Source of the DNA: an uncultured Pseudomonas sp.
GTDB taxonomy: Bacteria > Pseudomonadota > Gammaproteobacteria > Pseudomonadales > Pseudomonadaceae
Direction: 5' to 3'
NCBI RefSeq assembly: GCF_946886105.1
Contig: NZ_CAMPHV010000018.1
Location: 39,804-103,803, forward strand
DNA length: 64,000 nt
Numbering within the stretch: position 1 is the first letter of the stretch; each line of letters begins with the position of its first letter. The position numbers and the translations under genes are program-made. Positions 16,460 through 24,869 of the stretch are shown one piece after another. The notes under the pieces are model-generated. The model ran no database searches. It was not told where the DNA came from and saw only the letters and a list, made by a program, of their open reading frames with translations.

Positions 16460-16960
16460 TTAACGGGCTGCGTAGGGCAGGGCTTTGCTGCGTAAACCGC
16501 CTTGCTCGGCGAAAGCGCGCGCCTGGCCGGGGCTGGCGGCGAATCCTTCGAGGCTTTGCACGTTGTCCGGCAGGTTGCCCTTGGCGCTGTGTAACTCTTC
16601 GTCGCTGATACCGCGTACGCCGGTGGCCACGCCGCTGGCCGGGGTGGTCTGGCCCAGGTTGAGCAGGTTGCCGAGGTTGCTGCTGCGGGCTTGGGTGCTC
16701 TTGTCGAAACGCAGGCTGAGCAGCGGCAGCCAGCCGCGTTGGCCGCTGGCGGTCTGTACCTCGTACCAGCCGCCCTGGCGTTGCAGCACCAATACGGGTG
16801 CCTGTTTGTCCAGCCGCGCTAGGGCATTTGCGCCATTCGTCGGTTCTGCGCGCAGTTCGGTCGCCTGCACGGTTTGCGCGGCGCGCTGCTCGGCCATGCC
16901 GATGGCGCTGTAACAGACCGCCAGCAGTAGGCCGAGAGTGGTAAAGAGAACTCTGTTCAT
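16460..16960 (-). CDS. secreted SH3-domain protein
   Basis: 166 residues, ATG at 16960 with AAGGAG five bases upstream; a GTG three bases earlier is too close to that site. Signal peptide about 1-24 (cut after GMA). A bacterial SH3 fold spans about 30-85 (ATELRAEPTNGANALARL, GGWYEVQTASGQRGWLPLLSL). The C-terminal half is low-complexity. The start codon overlaps the stop of the cyclase gene as TGATG, so translation is coupled. A periplasmic partner for the M48 protease or cyclase sensor is plausible; its ligand is unknown. Confidence 0.8.
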   Translation of the reverse strand: MNRVLFTTLGLLLAVCYSAIGMAEQRAAQTVQATELRAEPTNGANALARLDKQAPVLVLQRQGGWYEVQTASGQRGWLPLLSLRFDKSTQARSSNLGNLLNLGQTTPASGVATGVRGISDEELHSAKGNLPDNVQSLEGFAASPGQARAFAEQGGLRSKALPYAAR

Positions 16961-18813
16961 CACGTCTCCTTTGGGGTTCTGGCTTTCGGTTCGAAGAGGC
17001 TGACCGCTTCCGCCCGGCCTTTGACCTGGTGTTCGCCTTGCGCGATGAAGTCCAGGGGGAGGCTACAGGCCTGCCGCGTTGCATCGGAAATCAGTAGGTG
17101 AGCGCGGCCCTTGGTCAGCCCTTCGATGCGGCTGGCCAGATTTACCGTGTCGCCAATTGCAGTGTAGTCGTAACGCTGGCGGGCGCCGACCAGTCCCACT
17201 ACCGCCGGCCCGGTGTGCAGACCGATGCCGATGTCGAAATCCGGGCAGTCGTAATCGCGGCGGAACGTATCTAGGTTCTCGAGCATTTCCATGGCCGCGA
17301 GAATGGCCTGGTCGGCCTGGTTCGGGTTGTCCAGCGGCGCGCCCCAGAAGGCCATGATGGCGTCGCCGATAAACTTGTCGAGCGTCGCCTGGTGCTTGAA
17401 CAGCACCTCCACCTGGCTGCTGAAATAGCCTTCGAGCAGGCGCACGATTTCCGCGGGGGTGTGTTTTTCCGAGAGGGTGGTGAAGTTGCGGATATCGGAG
17501 AACAGCACCGTGAGTTGGCATTCCTTGCTGGCCAACAAGGCTTCGGGATCGTCGCGCGCGACCAGCTGGGTGACCACCACCGGGTCCATAAAGCGGCTGA
17601 ACAGGCGGATGGTGTCCTGCAACTGCTGGCGCCGGCGCAGGTAGAACAGGGTCAGGGCTGCGGCGAGCAGCAACCATAAGCTGATCAGCCCTGCGACTAC
17701 CCCGATCAGCAGCCCCTGCAGGGCCAGAGCATAACTGCCGGCCAGCAGGCCGAGGCTGCCGAGCAGGCAGAGGGCGAAGGCGGCTGGCAACCGTTCGCGT
17801 AGCAATAGCGCACTCAAGCCCAGCAGCAGGAGGAAGGGTGCGAGCAGTTCGGCCCAGCTGTCGGCCTGACGCAAGCGGCTGCCGTTGAGCAGGTTGTCGA
17901 TCGCGGTCATCAGAATGAAGGGCGCCGGGTAAAGCGTATCCAAAGGCGTGGGCCGCAAGTCGTGCAGACCCGAGGCGGTGGTGCCGATGACGATGATCTT
18001 GTCCTTGAACAGCTCCGCCGGCAGCGCTTCGCCTTGTCCGCGTGCGGCGCCCAGCACCGTGGCGTAGGGGAGGCGCGGGTAGGGCAGGCGGCTGGTGCTG
18101 GGCCAGTCGAGCAATTGCCGGTTCTGCTCGGGTAAGGTCGCGCCCAGGTCGTGGGCGAGGCGCGCCGGCAGGCTGGGTAGGCGCCAGTCGCCGAACCAGC
18201 GGTACAGCTCGTAATGGCGGCCGATACCATCGGCGTCGGCGCGGAAGTTGATGTTGCCCAGACGCCAGAGGGCGCTGGGCACGGCGTTGGGTAATAGCAA
18301 TATCCCGCGCTCGTTGTCCGCGCCTCTGCGCGCGGGCGGCTGCCAGGTTTCGCTGGGGTAGCTTTGCAGCAGCGGTGGTTGGCTACCCGGCGCCGCCTGT
18401 TGCACCAGGGCGGCGAGGTAAACGTTGTCGGCGTTGTGCAGTACTTCGGCGAAGTAACTGTCGGCGTCCGGGTTGAATTGGTCCGGCTCGCTGAACATCA
18501 CATCGAAGGCCACCGCCCGCGGTTGTTGGGCCAGCAGGTATTCCAGCAGCTCACCGTGTAACGAGCGTGGCCAGGGCCACTTGCCGGCTTCGCCCGCCAT
18601 GGCCTGCAAGCTCAGGTCGTCGATATCGATCAGCAGCAGGCGCGGGTCCGGGGTTCGCTCGGCGGCGCGTTGACGGATCAGCCAGTCCAAGTGGGCATTG
18701 TTCAACCCGTCGAGGGCCGGCCACAGGTGTAACAGCGGCAGCAGCAACAGGGCCGCCAGGCAAAGCGCGCCAAGAGCCCGGCGAAATAGACGGGAAGTGG
18801 GACGTGCAGGCAC
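16960..18813 (-). CDS. CHASE2-sensor class III adenylate/guanylate cyclase
   Basis: 617 residues. GTG at 18813 chosen because GGAGTATTC lies just before it. N-terminal membrane helix (about 10-32), periplasmic CHASE2 domain (about 33-310, with IDIDDLSLQ and AVAFDVMFSEPD), three closely spaced helices (about 320-400), then a class III nucleotide cyclase domain with LFSDIRNFTTLSE (metal aspartate), KFIGDAIMAFWGAP (second aspartate), and the DYTAIGDTVNLASR region. Predicted to make cAMP at the inner membrane in response to a periplasmic signal. First gene of an operon with an SH3 protein and an M48 protease. Confidence 0.9.
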   Translation of the reverse strand: MPARPTSRLFRRALGALCLAALLLLPLLHLWPALDGLNNAHLDWLIRQRAAERTPDPRLLLIDIDDLSLQAMAGEAGKWPWPRSLHGELLEYLLAQQPRAVAFDVMFSEPDQFNPDADSYFAEVLHNADNVYLAALVQQAAPGSQPPLLQSYPSETWQPPARRGADNERGILLLPNAVPSALWRLGNINFRADADGIGRHYELYRWFGDWRLPSLPARLAHDLGATLPEQNRQLLDWPSTSRLPYPRLPYATVLGAARGQGEALPAELFKDKIIVIGTTASGLHDLRPTPLDTLYPAPFILMTAIDNLLNGSRLRQADSWAELLAPFLLLLGLSALLLRERLPAAFALCLLGSLGLLAGSYALALQGLLIGVVAGLISLWLLLAAALTLFYLRRRQQLQDTIRLFSRFMDPVVVTQLVARDDPEALLASKECQLTVLFSDIRNFTTLSEKHTPAEIVRLLEGYFSSQVEVLFKHQATLDKFIGDAIMAFWGAPLDNPNQADQAILAAMEMLENLDTFRRDYDCPDFDIGIGLHTGPAVVGLVGARQRYDYTAIGDTVNLASRIEGLTKGRAHLLISDATRQACSLPLDFIAQGEHQVKGRAEAVSLFEPKARTPKET

Positions 18814-18921
18814 CGAATACTCCTCCCTGCGGCATGGGCGGCGATGGCGATGCAATTGACTCTAGCAGTTTGCCAGCATGTCGAGTGTTGGGGGCAAGTT
18901 CGATCCACCGCTGGCGACCTT

Positions 18922-18987
18922 GTTGGGGTACGCGGCGGCTGGCGGCGATGTCGCTGTTTGACACGCGTTAATCGCCGCTAACCCAAC
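18922..18987. repeat. 66-bp dispersed palindromic repeat, copy A
   Basis: Runs from GTTGGGGTACGCGGCGGC to CGCCGCTAACCCAAC and can form a long hairpin. A second copy of identical length lies at 29986-30051. It sits in the 204-base gap between the cyclase operon and rapA. I see no other feature in that gap. Confidence 0.75.
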
Positions 18988-19017
18988 GGGCCATGTTCTG
19001 AATATGACGAAGGCCTC

Positions 19018-21861
19018 TTAACCCGCCACCAGCACCCGTATCGCTTCCAGGCGCAGCGCCGCTTTGTCGAGCATCGCCAGGCCTTGCTCGCGCTGTTGGC
19101 GCAGGGCGTCCAGTTCGCTGTCGCGTACGCTCGGGTTGACCGCTTGCAGGGCGGTCAGGCGTGCCAGTTCTTCATCGGTTTCGGCGGCCAGGCGACGCTT
19201 GGCTTCCTCGACCCGGGCCAGGTGGCGCGGGGCGGTTTTTTCTTCGCCGGCGTTGATCAGCGGGTTGAGGCTGTCGCGCTGGGCCTGGACGAATTTGTTG
19301 GCGCTGGCGCGCGGCACGCTTTCCAACTGGTCGTTGAGGGTTTCGAAGGCCACCTTGTGCGCCAGGTCGTTGCCGTTGGCATCGAGCAGGCAGCGCAGGG
19401 CGAGCGGCGGCAGGTAACGGCCCAGTTGCAGGGCGCGCGGTGCCACCACCTCGCTGACGTAGAGCAGTTCGAGCAATACGGTACCGGGTTTCAGCGCCTT
19501 GTTCTTGATCAGCGCCACGCCGGTATTGCCCATCGAGCCGGAGCGCACCAGGTCCATGCCGCCTTGCACCATGGGGTGTTCCCAGGTGAGGAACTGCATG
19601 TCCTCGCGGGCCAGGGCCAGCTCGCGGTCGTAGGTGATGGTCACGCCTTCGTCGTCGCCGAGGGGGAAGCTGGCATCCAGCATTTTCTCGCTGGGGCGCA
19701 GGATCAGGGCGTTATCGGAATGGTCTTCGCTGTCGATGCCGAAGGCGTCGAACAATTGCTCCATATAGATCGGCAGGGCGAATTGATCGTCCTGTTCGAG
19801 AATCGCGGAGACCAAAGCTTCGCCTTCGCCGGCACCGCCCGAGTTGAGTTCCAGCAGGCGGTCGCGGCCGGCATGCAGCTCGCCCTCGAGACGTTCGCGT
19901 TCGCCGCGGGCTTCGTCGACCAGGCTCTGCCACTCGCCGTCGTCGCCGCTTTCCAGCAACGGCAGCAGGCGCGCGCCGAACTGGTGTTGCAGGGCGTTGC
20001 CGGTTGGGCAGGTATTGAGGAAGGCGTTGAGCGCCTGGTGATACCACTGGTACAGGCGTTCTTGCGGGCTGTTTTCCAGGTAGGGCACATGCAACTGGAT
20101 GCGGTGCTTCTGACCGATACGGTCGAGGCGGCCGATGCGCTGCTCGAGCAGGTCCGGGTGGGCCGGCAGGTCGAACAGCACCAGGTGGTGGGCGAACTGG
20201 AAGTTACGCCCCTCGCTGCCGATTTCCGAGCAGATCAGCACCTGGGCGCCGAACTCTTCGTCGGCGAAGTAGGCGGCGGCGCGGTCGCGTTCGAGGATGT
20301 TCATACCCTCGTGGAACACCGTGGCGGCGATGCCTTTGCGCACGCGCAGGGCGTCTTCCAGGTCCAGGGCGGTTTCGGCATGGGCGCAGATCACCAGCAC
20401 CTTGACCCGCTTGAGCATCTTCAGGGTATCGATCAGCCATTCCACGCGCGGGTCGAAGCGCCACCAGCGCTGGTCTTCGTCGAGATCGGATTGCGCCTGG
20501 TAGCTGACCTCCGGGTATAGGTCCGGGTGTTCGCCGACCGGCAGCTCCATATACAGATCCGGGCTCGGCAGCGGGTAGGCGTGCAGCTCGCGCTCGGGGA
20601 AACCCTGCACCGCGGCGCGGGTGTTGCGGAACAGCAAGCGGCCGGTGCCGTGGCGGTCGAGCAGCTCGCGCACCAGGCGCGCCGCGGCTTGCGTATCGCC
20701 ATCGTTGACGGCGCCGAGCAGGGCTTCGCCTTCATCGCCGAGGAAATCATGGATGGTTTTATGCGCGGCGGGCGACAGGCGGCCCTGGTCGAGCAATTCC
20801 TGCACCGCTTCGGCGACCGGTTTGTAATTGGCGCTCTCGGCGCGGAACGCCTCCAGATCATGGAAACGATGCGGATCGAGTAGGCGCAAGCGGGCGAAGT
20901 GGCTGTCCTGGCCGAGCTGTTCCGGGGTGGCGGTTAGCAGCAACACGCCGGGAATGACCTCGGCGAGCTGCTCGACCAGGGCGTATTCGCGGCTGACGCT
21001 CTCGGGGTGCCAGACCAGATGGTGGGCTTCGTCGACCACCAGCAGGTCCCAACCGGCGGCGAACAGCGCGTCCTGGGCCTTCTCGTCCTCGCACAGCCAT
21101 TCCAGGGCGACCAGGGCAAGCTGGCAGTCTTCGAACGGGTTGCTGGCGTCGCTTTCGATAAAGCGCTCGGCATCGAACAGCGCGACATCCAGGTTGAAGC
21201 GCCGGCGCATTTCCACCAGCCATTGGTGCTGGAGGTTTTCCGGCACCAGGATCAACACCCGGTTAGCGCGCCCGGAGAGCAACTGGCGGTGCACCACCAG
21301 GCCGGCTTCGATGGTCTTGCCCAGGCCCACTTCGTCGGCCAGCAGTACGCGCGGAGCGATGCGGTCGGCGACTTCGCGGGCGATGTGCAATTGGTGGGCG
21401 ATCGGTTGCGCGCGCACGCCGCCCAGGCCCCAGAGCGGGGATTGCAGCTGCTTGCTGGTGAATTCCAGGGTGCGATAGCGCAGGGCGAACCAGGGCAGCG
21501 GGTCGATCTGCCCGGCGAACAGGCGGTCGCTGGCCAGGCGGAACTGAATGAAGTTGGACAGCTGGGTTTCCGGCAGGCTGACGCTCTGGTGCTGCGCATC
21601 GAGGCCGTGATAAATCAGCAGACCATCGACATCGTCGACTTCCTGGACGGTCAGCTTCCAGCCTTCGAAGTGGGTGATTTCGTCGCCAGGGGAGAAGCGC
21701 ACGCGGGTCAGCGGCGCATTGCGGATGGCATATTGACGGGTTTCGCCGGTGGCCGGGTAGAGCATGGTAAGCATGCGTCCGTCCTGCATTAGAACGGTGC
21801 CCAGGCCAAGTTCCGCTTCGCTGTCGCTGATCCAGCGTTGCCCCGGTTCGAATTGCGCCAT
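19018..21861 (-). CDS. rapA: RNA polymerase-associated SWI2/SNF2 ATPase RapA
   Basis: 947 residues, close to the usual RapA length. N-terminal Tudor-like domains (1-110), Walker A DEVGLGKT (176-183), DEAH box (277-280), the helicase C-terminal domain with [19 protein letters not shown], and the RapA-specific C-terminal region. It recycles RNA polymerase from post-transcription complexes. It lies beside the small hypothetical and AlkB-like genes as in P. aeruginosa. Confidence 0.96.
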   Translation of the reverse strand: MAQFEPGQRWISDSEAELGLGTVLMQDGRMLTMLYPATGETRQYAIRNAPLTRVRFSPGDEITHFEGWKLTVQEVDDVDGLLIYHGLDAQHQSVSLPETQLSNFIQFRLASDRLFAGQIDPLPWFALRYRTLEFTSKQLQSPLWGLGGVRAQPIAHQLHIAREVADRIAPRVLLADEVGLGKTIEAGLVVHRQLLSGRANRVLILVPENLQHQWLVEMRRRFNLDVALFDAERFIESDASNPFEDCQLALVALEWLCEDEKAQDALFAAGWDLLVVDEAHHLVWHPESVSREYALVEQLAEVIPGVLLLTATPEQLGQDSHFARLRLLDPHRFHDLEAFRAESANYKPVAEAVQELLDQGRLSPAAHKTIHDFLGDEGEALLGAVNDGDTQAAARLVRELLDRHGTGRLLFRNTRAAVQGFPERELHAYPLPSPDLYMELPVGEHPDLYPEVSYQAQSDLDEDQRWWRFDPRVEWLIDTLKMLKRVKVLVICAHAETALDLEDALRVRKGIAATVFHEGMNILERDRAAAYFADEEFGAQVLICSEIGSEGRNFQFAHHLVLFDLPAHPDLLEQRIGRLDRIGQKHRIQLHVPYLENSPQERLYQWYHQALNAFLNTCPTGNALQHQFGARLLPLLESGDDGEWQSLVDEARGERERLEGELHAGRDRLLELNSGGAGEGEALVSAILEQDDQFALPIYMEQLFDAFGIDSEDHSDNALILRPSEKMLDASFPLGDDEGVTITYDRELALAREDMQFLTWEHPMVQGGMDLVRSGSMGNTGVALIKNKALKPGTVLLELLYVSEVVAPRALQLGRYLPPLALRCLLDANGNDLAHKVAFETLNDQLESVPRASANKFVQAQRDSLNPLINAGEEKTAPRHLARVEEAKRRLAAETDEELARLTALQAVNPSVRDSELDALRQQREQGLAMLDKAALRLEAIRVLVAG

Positions 21862-22190
21862 GCCTGTCTGTCTCCCGCCTGAAAAAGCCGGCTATGGTAA
21901 CGGAAGCCGGCTCCGAGGTTGAGAATAATTGATCGTTCTGTCGAGATTCCCTTCACGTATCCGCGACCCGGCGGGGCGCAGAAATACGCCGCGTTCGTCC
22001 GTTTGGGCGGCGGTTTTTCCCTTGGCTCGCTGCCATGGTGTCTACCCTGGGCATTCTAGGCGTCGTTCCCCCCAGGGCCTATCGGTAGGCAGTTTGCGCT
22101 TTGTGTGGTTAGCTAAGGCGAAAGTGTAGCGATGCGTTGCTAAAGTCGCCGATTGACTGGCCGACAGCCTGACCAAAGGAGGGTTTAAAA

Positions 22191-22490
22191 GTGCTACCGC
22201 CGATCCCCCATAGTCTGGTGCCGGTCACCGTGCAGCAGGACGTGATCAAGCCCAAACCGGAGATTCCGCCGGTGACGCCGGCTGCCGAGAGCAGCAAGGA
22301 AAGTGGCGTAAGCCTGGATAAGCGCCATCCCCAGGAAGCCGAAGCCTTGCTGCGCGAAGAGCAACGGCGTCGCCAGCGCCGCCGCGGCTACACCGCGGAG
22401 GAGTTGGCCGAAGGCGAAGTGGCCGAAGCCGACGAGGCGCTGATCGACGAACTGCCTCGCCAGGGGCTGTGGGTCGATGTCGAAGTTTGA
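22191..22490 (+). CDS. conserved hypothetical 99-residue protein
   Basis: The start is GTG at 22191, fixed by a strong AAGGAGGG seven bases upstream. Proline-rich N-terminus, then an arginine-rich stretch (RREEQ-type, about 52-66) and an acidic tail. No signal peptide or membrane segment. Found beside rapA in pseudomonads from memory; similar entries are sometimes labelled aspartate-semialdehyde dehydrogenase, which the sequence does not support. The 329-base gap before it holds no recognisable gene and presumably carries divergent promoters for this gene and rapA. Confidence 0.75.
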   Translation: MLPPIPHSLVPVTVQQDVIKPKPEIPPVTPAAESSKESGVSLDKRHPQEAEALLREEQRRRQRRRGYTAEELAEGEVAEADEALIDELPRQGLWVDVEV

Positions 22491-22544
22491 GTCGCCGCCT
22501 ATGGACTGTCCCCGCCCCACCCATAAATAGCCTGACCCCGCACC

Positions 22545-23162
22545 TTGAGCCTATTCGACGACTGTCCATTGAGCTTGCCCGATGCCGAACTGCGTTTCGA
22601 TGCCGATTGGCTGGAGCCGGCGACGGCCGATCGTTGGCTTGCGCAATTGCTGAGCGAAACGCCTTGGACGCAACCCCGGGTGCGCCTGTATGGGCGCGAG
22701 TATCCGGTGCCGCGTCTGGTGGCCTGGTACGGCGATGCCGACGCGGCGTACCGTTACTCCGGATTGAGCCATCGGCCCTTGCCCTGGACGCCTTTGCTCG
22801 CACAGATTCGCGCGCGGCTGGTGGAGACCCTGGGGCTGCCGCTCAACGGCGTGTTGCTCAACTATTACCGCGACGGTCAGGACTCCATGGGCTGGCACAG
22901 CGACGATGAGGCCGAGTTGGGCCGCAACCCCTACATCGTTTCGCTGAACCTGGGCGGCAGCCGGCGTTTCGACCTGCGGCGCAAGGGGCAGAATCGCATC
23001 GAACACTCACTGCTGCTCAATCACGGCTCGCTACTGGTCATGGGCGGGCCGACCCAGCATTATTGGCAGCACCAGATCGCGAAAACGCGCATGCCCTGCG
23101 CACCGCGACTGAACTTGACCTTTCGACTTGTCCGGTCGTCTTATGAGCAACCTGAGCCATGA
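22545..23162 (+). CDS. AlkB-like Fe(II)/2-oxoglutarate dioxygenase
   Basis: 205 residues. The first possible start after the upstream in-frame stop is TTG at 22545, so a rare start is used. Iron ligands are the histidine and aspartate in GWHSDDE (about 114-120) and the histidine in the TQHYWQH segment; the 2-oxoglutarate arginines lie in RLNLTFR near the C-terminus. Substrate-recognition NYYRDGQD is typical of ALKBH2/3-type bacterial AlkB proteins. Predicted to reverse alkylation damage in DNA or RNA. The following small gene starts 12 bases later. Confidence 0.88.
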   Translation: MSLFDDCPLSLPDAELRFDADWLEPATADRWLAQLLSETPWTQPRVRLYGREYPVPRLVAWYGDADAAYRYSGLSHRPLPWTPLLAQIRARLVETLGLPLNGVLLNYYRDGQDSMGWHSDDEAELGRNPYIVSLNLGGSRRFDLRRKGQNRIEHSLLLNHGSLLVMGGPTQHYWQHQIAKTRMPCAPRLNLTFRLVRSSYEQPEP

Positions 23163-23174
23163 GCAGATAAGCAG

Positions 23175-23336
23175 ATGAATGACGACGGTAAATTGATCGA
23201 TTTCGCGGCCGAGCGCGGCAAGCGAATCCACGACCTGCGCGACAAAAAGCTCAACGACCTGCGCGAGGCGTTCGAGCTGGCCATGCCGATCCCCAAGGGT
23301 AAGAAAAAGCCCAAAGGCAAGCCGAAGAAGAACTAG
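23175..23336 (+). CDS. small basic conserved protein (53 residues)
   Basis: ATG at 23175; reads MNDDGKLIDFAAERGKRIHD and ends in a lysine-rich tail KGKKKPKGKPKKN. The codon pattern matches neighbouring genes, and the gene begins 12 bases after the AlkB-like stop, suggesting one operon. The strongly positive tail suggests nucleic-acid contact (inference). Its TAG stop forms the CTAG at which a MITE is inserted. Confidence 0.75.
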   Translation: MNDDGKLIDFAAERGKRIHDLRDKKLNDLREAFELAMPIPKGKKKPKGKPKKN

Positions 23337-23398
23337 CAGGTCGTTGAAAAACGTAGGCGAGGCAGCCAGCGCAAGGCAGGCGGCTTTTCAACAGACTG
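23337..23398 (-). mobile_element. MITE copy 3, internally deleted
   Basis: 62 bp: CAGGTCGTTGAAAAACG at the left and TTTTCAACAGACTG at the right, keeping only the CGTAGGCGAGGCAG end of the family. It begins right after the CTAG that contains the stop codon of the small basic protein gene. The right flank (TCAG) shows no duplication. Confidence 0.75.
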
Positions 23399-23506
23399 TC
23401 AGGGGCAGTTGCGTCAAGTCGCGGCCGCAGCGGTCCGATCCTGCGAGTTGCGCGGCACGCGGCTCGCTATGCAACAACTTCCCCTGACCCTTCCATGCCC
23501 GATTAA

Positions 23507-23570
23507 TTGATCTGGATCAGTGTCCGGCGCCTTTGCTCCGGGCTGCTTCGGCGCCCTTGATCCAGATCAA
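23507..23570 (+). promoter_or_regulatory. two ANR/FNR boxes upstream of phrS
   Basis: TTGATCTGGATCAG at 23507-23520 and a perfect TTGATCCAGATCAA at 23557-23570. The second is centred about 41 bases before the expected transcript start, the class II activation position, with GATACT at 23590-23595 as a -10. In P. aeruginosa phrS is known to be activated by ANR under low oxygen. The second, upstream box is additional. Confidence 0.85.
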
Positions 23571-23632
23571 TAGCGGCCTTTTCGCTCCTGATACTTTGAA
23601 GCCACGCAGCAGGTTTCACTCAGGAGGCAACC

Positions 23633-23749
23633 ATGTTTATCGATGTCGTAGTTCTCGCCGGTATCGGCACCGTCGGACTGATGGTCGCCTTCATCGCAGG
23701 GGTGGGTTATTTCATCTGGAAGGATTCGCACAAGCGTAAGCAAGGCTGA
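23633..23749 (+). CDS. PhrS-internal small membrane peptide (38 residues)
   Basis: ATG preceded by CAGGAGG. Reads MFIDVVVLAGIGTVGLMVAF and ends SHKRKQG: one transmembrane helix and a basic tail. P. aeruginosa PhrS carries a comparable 37-codon frame. Dual-function RNA. Confidence 0.85.
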   Translation: MFIDVVVLAGIGTVGLMVAFIAGVGYFIWKDSHKRKQG

Positions 23750-23782
23750 TCCTCCCGGAAAGCGGGCACGCAAGGCAATTTG

Positions 23783-23805
23783 GGCGACTTCGGTCGCCTT
23801 TTTTT
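23783..23805 (+). terminator. intrinsic terminator of phrS
   Basis: A six-base GGCGAC/GTCGCC stem with a stable TTCG tetraloop is followed by seven T residues. Confidence 0.9.
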
Positions 23806-23877
23806 ATTTCTGGCGTCGTTCGCCGTCAGCGGGTGGCGCAGGGGGCTCGCGTCAACCAAGTAGGTCGGGCTTCGCCG

Positions 23878-24303
23878 CTATGTCTGCGGCGACTGTGGTG
23901 CGGGCGGGATATAGCCCTCATCGAAATGCACCAGATCGTCGTCGATGCTCCACCAATTCGCCTTGGAGGCGGTATGGAAGTGGGCGACGGGTCTGCTCGC
24001 CAGGGGTTCGTTGATCAGCCCTGCTCTGATGCGCAGCACGCCTGGCAGGCTGTCTTTGTGGCTGTAAACCGGCGAGCCGCATCGCCGGCAGAACAGTCGC
24101 TGTTTGCCCGGCGACGAGGCAAAGGCACTGAGCAGCTCGGCACCGCTGAGCAGATGGAAGTCGGCGAGGTTTACCGGAATATTACTGGCGAAGGGGCCGC
24201 CCTGGGCTTTGCGGCACTGAGAGCAATGGCATAGCTGGATGGGTTCCAGCTGGGCATCGATGCGGAACTGCACGCCACCGCATAAACAACTACCGGTATA
24301 CAT
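23878..24303 (-). CDS. GFA-family (glutathione-dependent formaldehyde-activating-like) zinc protein
   Basis: 141 residues. The cysteine pairs typical of GFA/CENP-V folds are present: CLCGGVQF (about 6-13), CHCSQCRKAQGG (about 25-36) and CRRCGSPVYS (about 72-81). These bind two zinc ions in the family. The N-terminal MYTGSCLCGGVQF is canonical. The enzymatic role is uncertain for most members. ATG with AGAGGTG upstream. It lies just downstream of phaJ on the same strand, separated by a repeat element. Confidence 0.85.
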   Translation of the reverse strand: MYTGSCLCGGVQFRIDAQLEPIQLCHCSQCRKAQGGPFASNIPVNLADFHLLSGAELLSAFASSPGKQRLFCRRCGSPVYSHKDSLPGVLRIRAGLINEPLASRPVAHFHTASKANWWSIDDDLVHFDEGYIPPAPQSPQT

Positions 24304-24368
24304 AAGCCACCTCTGTCATGTCTGCCATGGGGTCGATGTCGGGTCCGCCGGGCTCGCCCGGCGGATCT

Positions 24369-24403
24369 GGCGCGGTCGCGATGAAACGGCAACAGACCCT
24401 AGC
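24369..24403 (-). repeat. 35-bp repeat overlapping the phaJ stop, copy A
   Basis: Read on the minus strand it starts GCTAGGGTCTGTTGCCGTTT and is identical over 35 bases to 63947-63981. The CTAG at its edge contains the phaJ TAG stop. Looks like the end of a second dispersed element family targeting CTAG (inferred). Confidence 0.75.
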
Positions 24404-24869
24404 CGATGCTGATCGGCGGCAGGGTGGCCAACTCGACGGTTTGCTGTTTGCGTGGGGCGAGGATTTCCGCTTCGCCGTCTACCACCAGTTCGTTCCTCTG
24501 GTTAAACACGCGGGTGGCGACGCGCACGCGGAATTTCGGCAGCTTCTCGAGAATTTCCAGGCGCACGGTCAGGGTGTCGCCGAGCTTGACCGGCAAGGTG
24601 AAGCGCATGGTCTGGCCCAGGTAGATGGTGCCGGGGCCGGGCAGCTCGCAGGCCACCGCCGCGCTGATCAGTGCGCCGCTGAACATGCCGTGGGCGATAC
24701 GCTCCTTGAACATGGTGGTGGCGGCGTACTCGGCATCCAGGTGCACGGGGTTGCGGTCACCGGAGACGGCGGCGAACAGCTGGATATCGCGTTCGTCGAC
24801 GGTTTTGCTGTAGCTGGCGGTTTGACCGACTTCAAGCGCCTCGTAAGGCGTGTTGCTGCTTTGCGTCAT
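24399..24869 (-). CDS. phaJ: (R)-specific enoyl-CoA hydratase (MaoC/PhaJ family)
   Basis: 156 residues, the length of PhaJ1. A hot-dog fold with the hydratase-2 motif FAAVSGDRNPVHLDAEYA, giving the catalytic aspartate and histidine (about 38 and 43), then AHGMFSGALIS. It hydrates trans-2-enoyl-CoA to (R)-3-hydroxyacyl-CoA, feeding beta-oxidation intermediates to polyhydroxyalkanoate synthesis. The upstream hydrolase stop overlaps its start (ATGA), and two fadD genes lie divergently beyond. P. aeruginosa PhaJ1 occupies the same place as I recall. Confidence 0.9.
   Translation of the reverse strand: MTQSSNTPYEALEVGQTASYSKTVDERDIQLFAAVSGDRNPVHLDAEYAATTMFKERIAHGMFSGALISAAVACELPGPGTIYLGQTMRFTLPVKLGDTLTVRLEILEKLPKFRVRVATRVFNQRNELVVDGEAEILAPRKQQTVELATLPPISIG

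Larger units (their letters stand above)
23603..23805 (+). ncRNA. phrS: PhrS regulatory RNA
   Basis: About 203 nt from the inferred start to an intrinsic terminator (GGCGAC-TTCG-GTCGCC plus seven T, 23783-23805). The location matches the PhrS position remembered from P. aeruginosa (about 212 nt, near the AlkB-like gene), with ANR boxes upstream and an internal peptide gene, all features described for PhrS. In P. aeruginosa it stimulates pqsR translation by base pairing; whether this species has that target is not shown here. The 5' end is estimated from the -10 box. Confidence 0.85.

Noticed and set aside
19084..20520. A 478-codon frame antisense to rapA
   Set aside because: Same cause; no recognisable motif, and rapA is certain.
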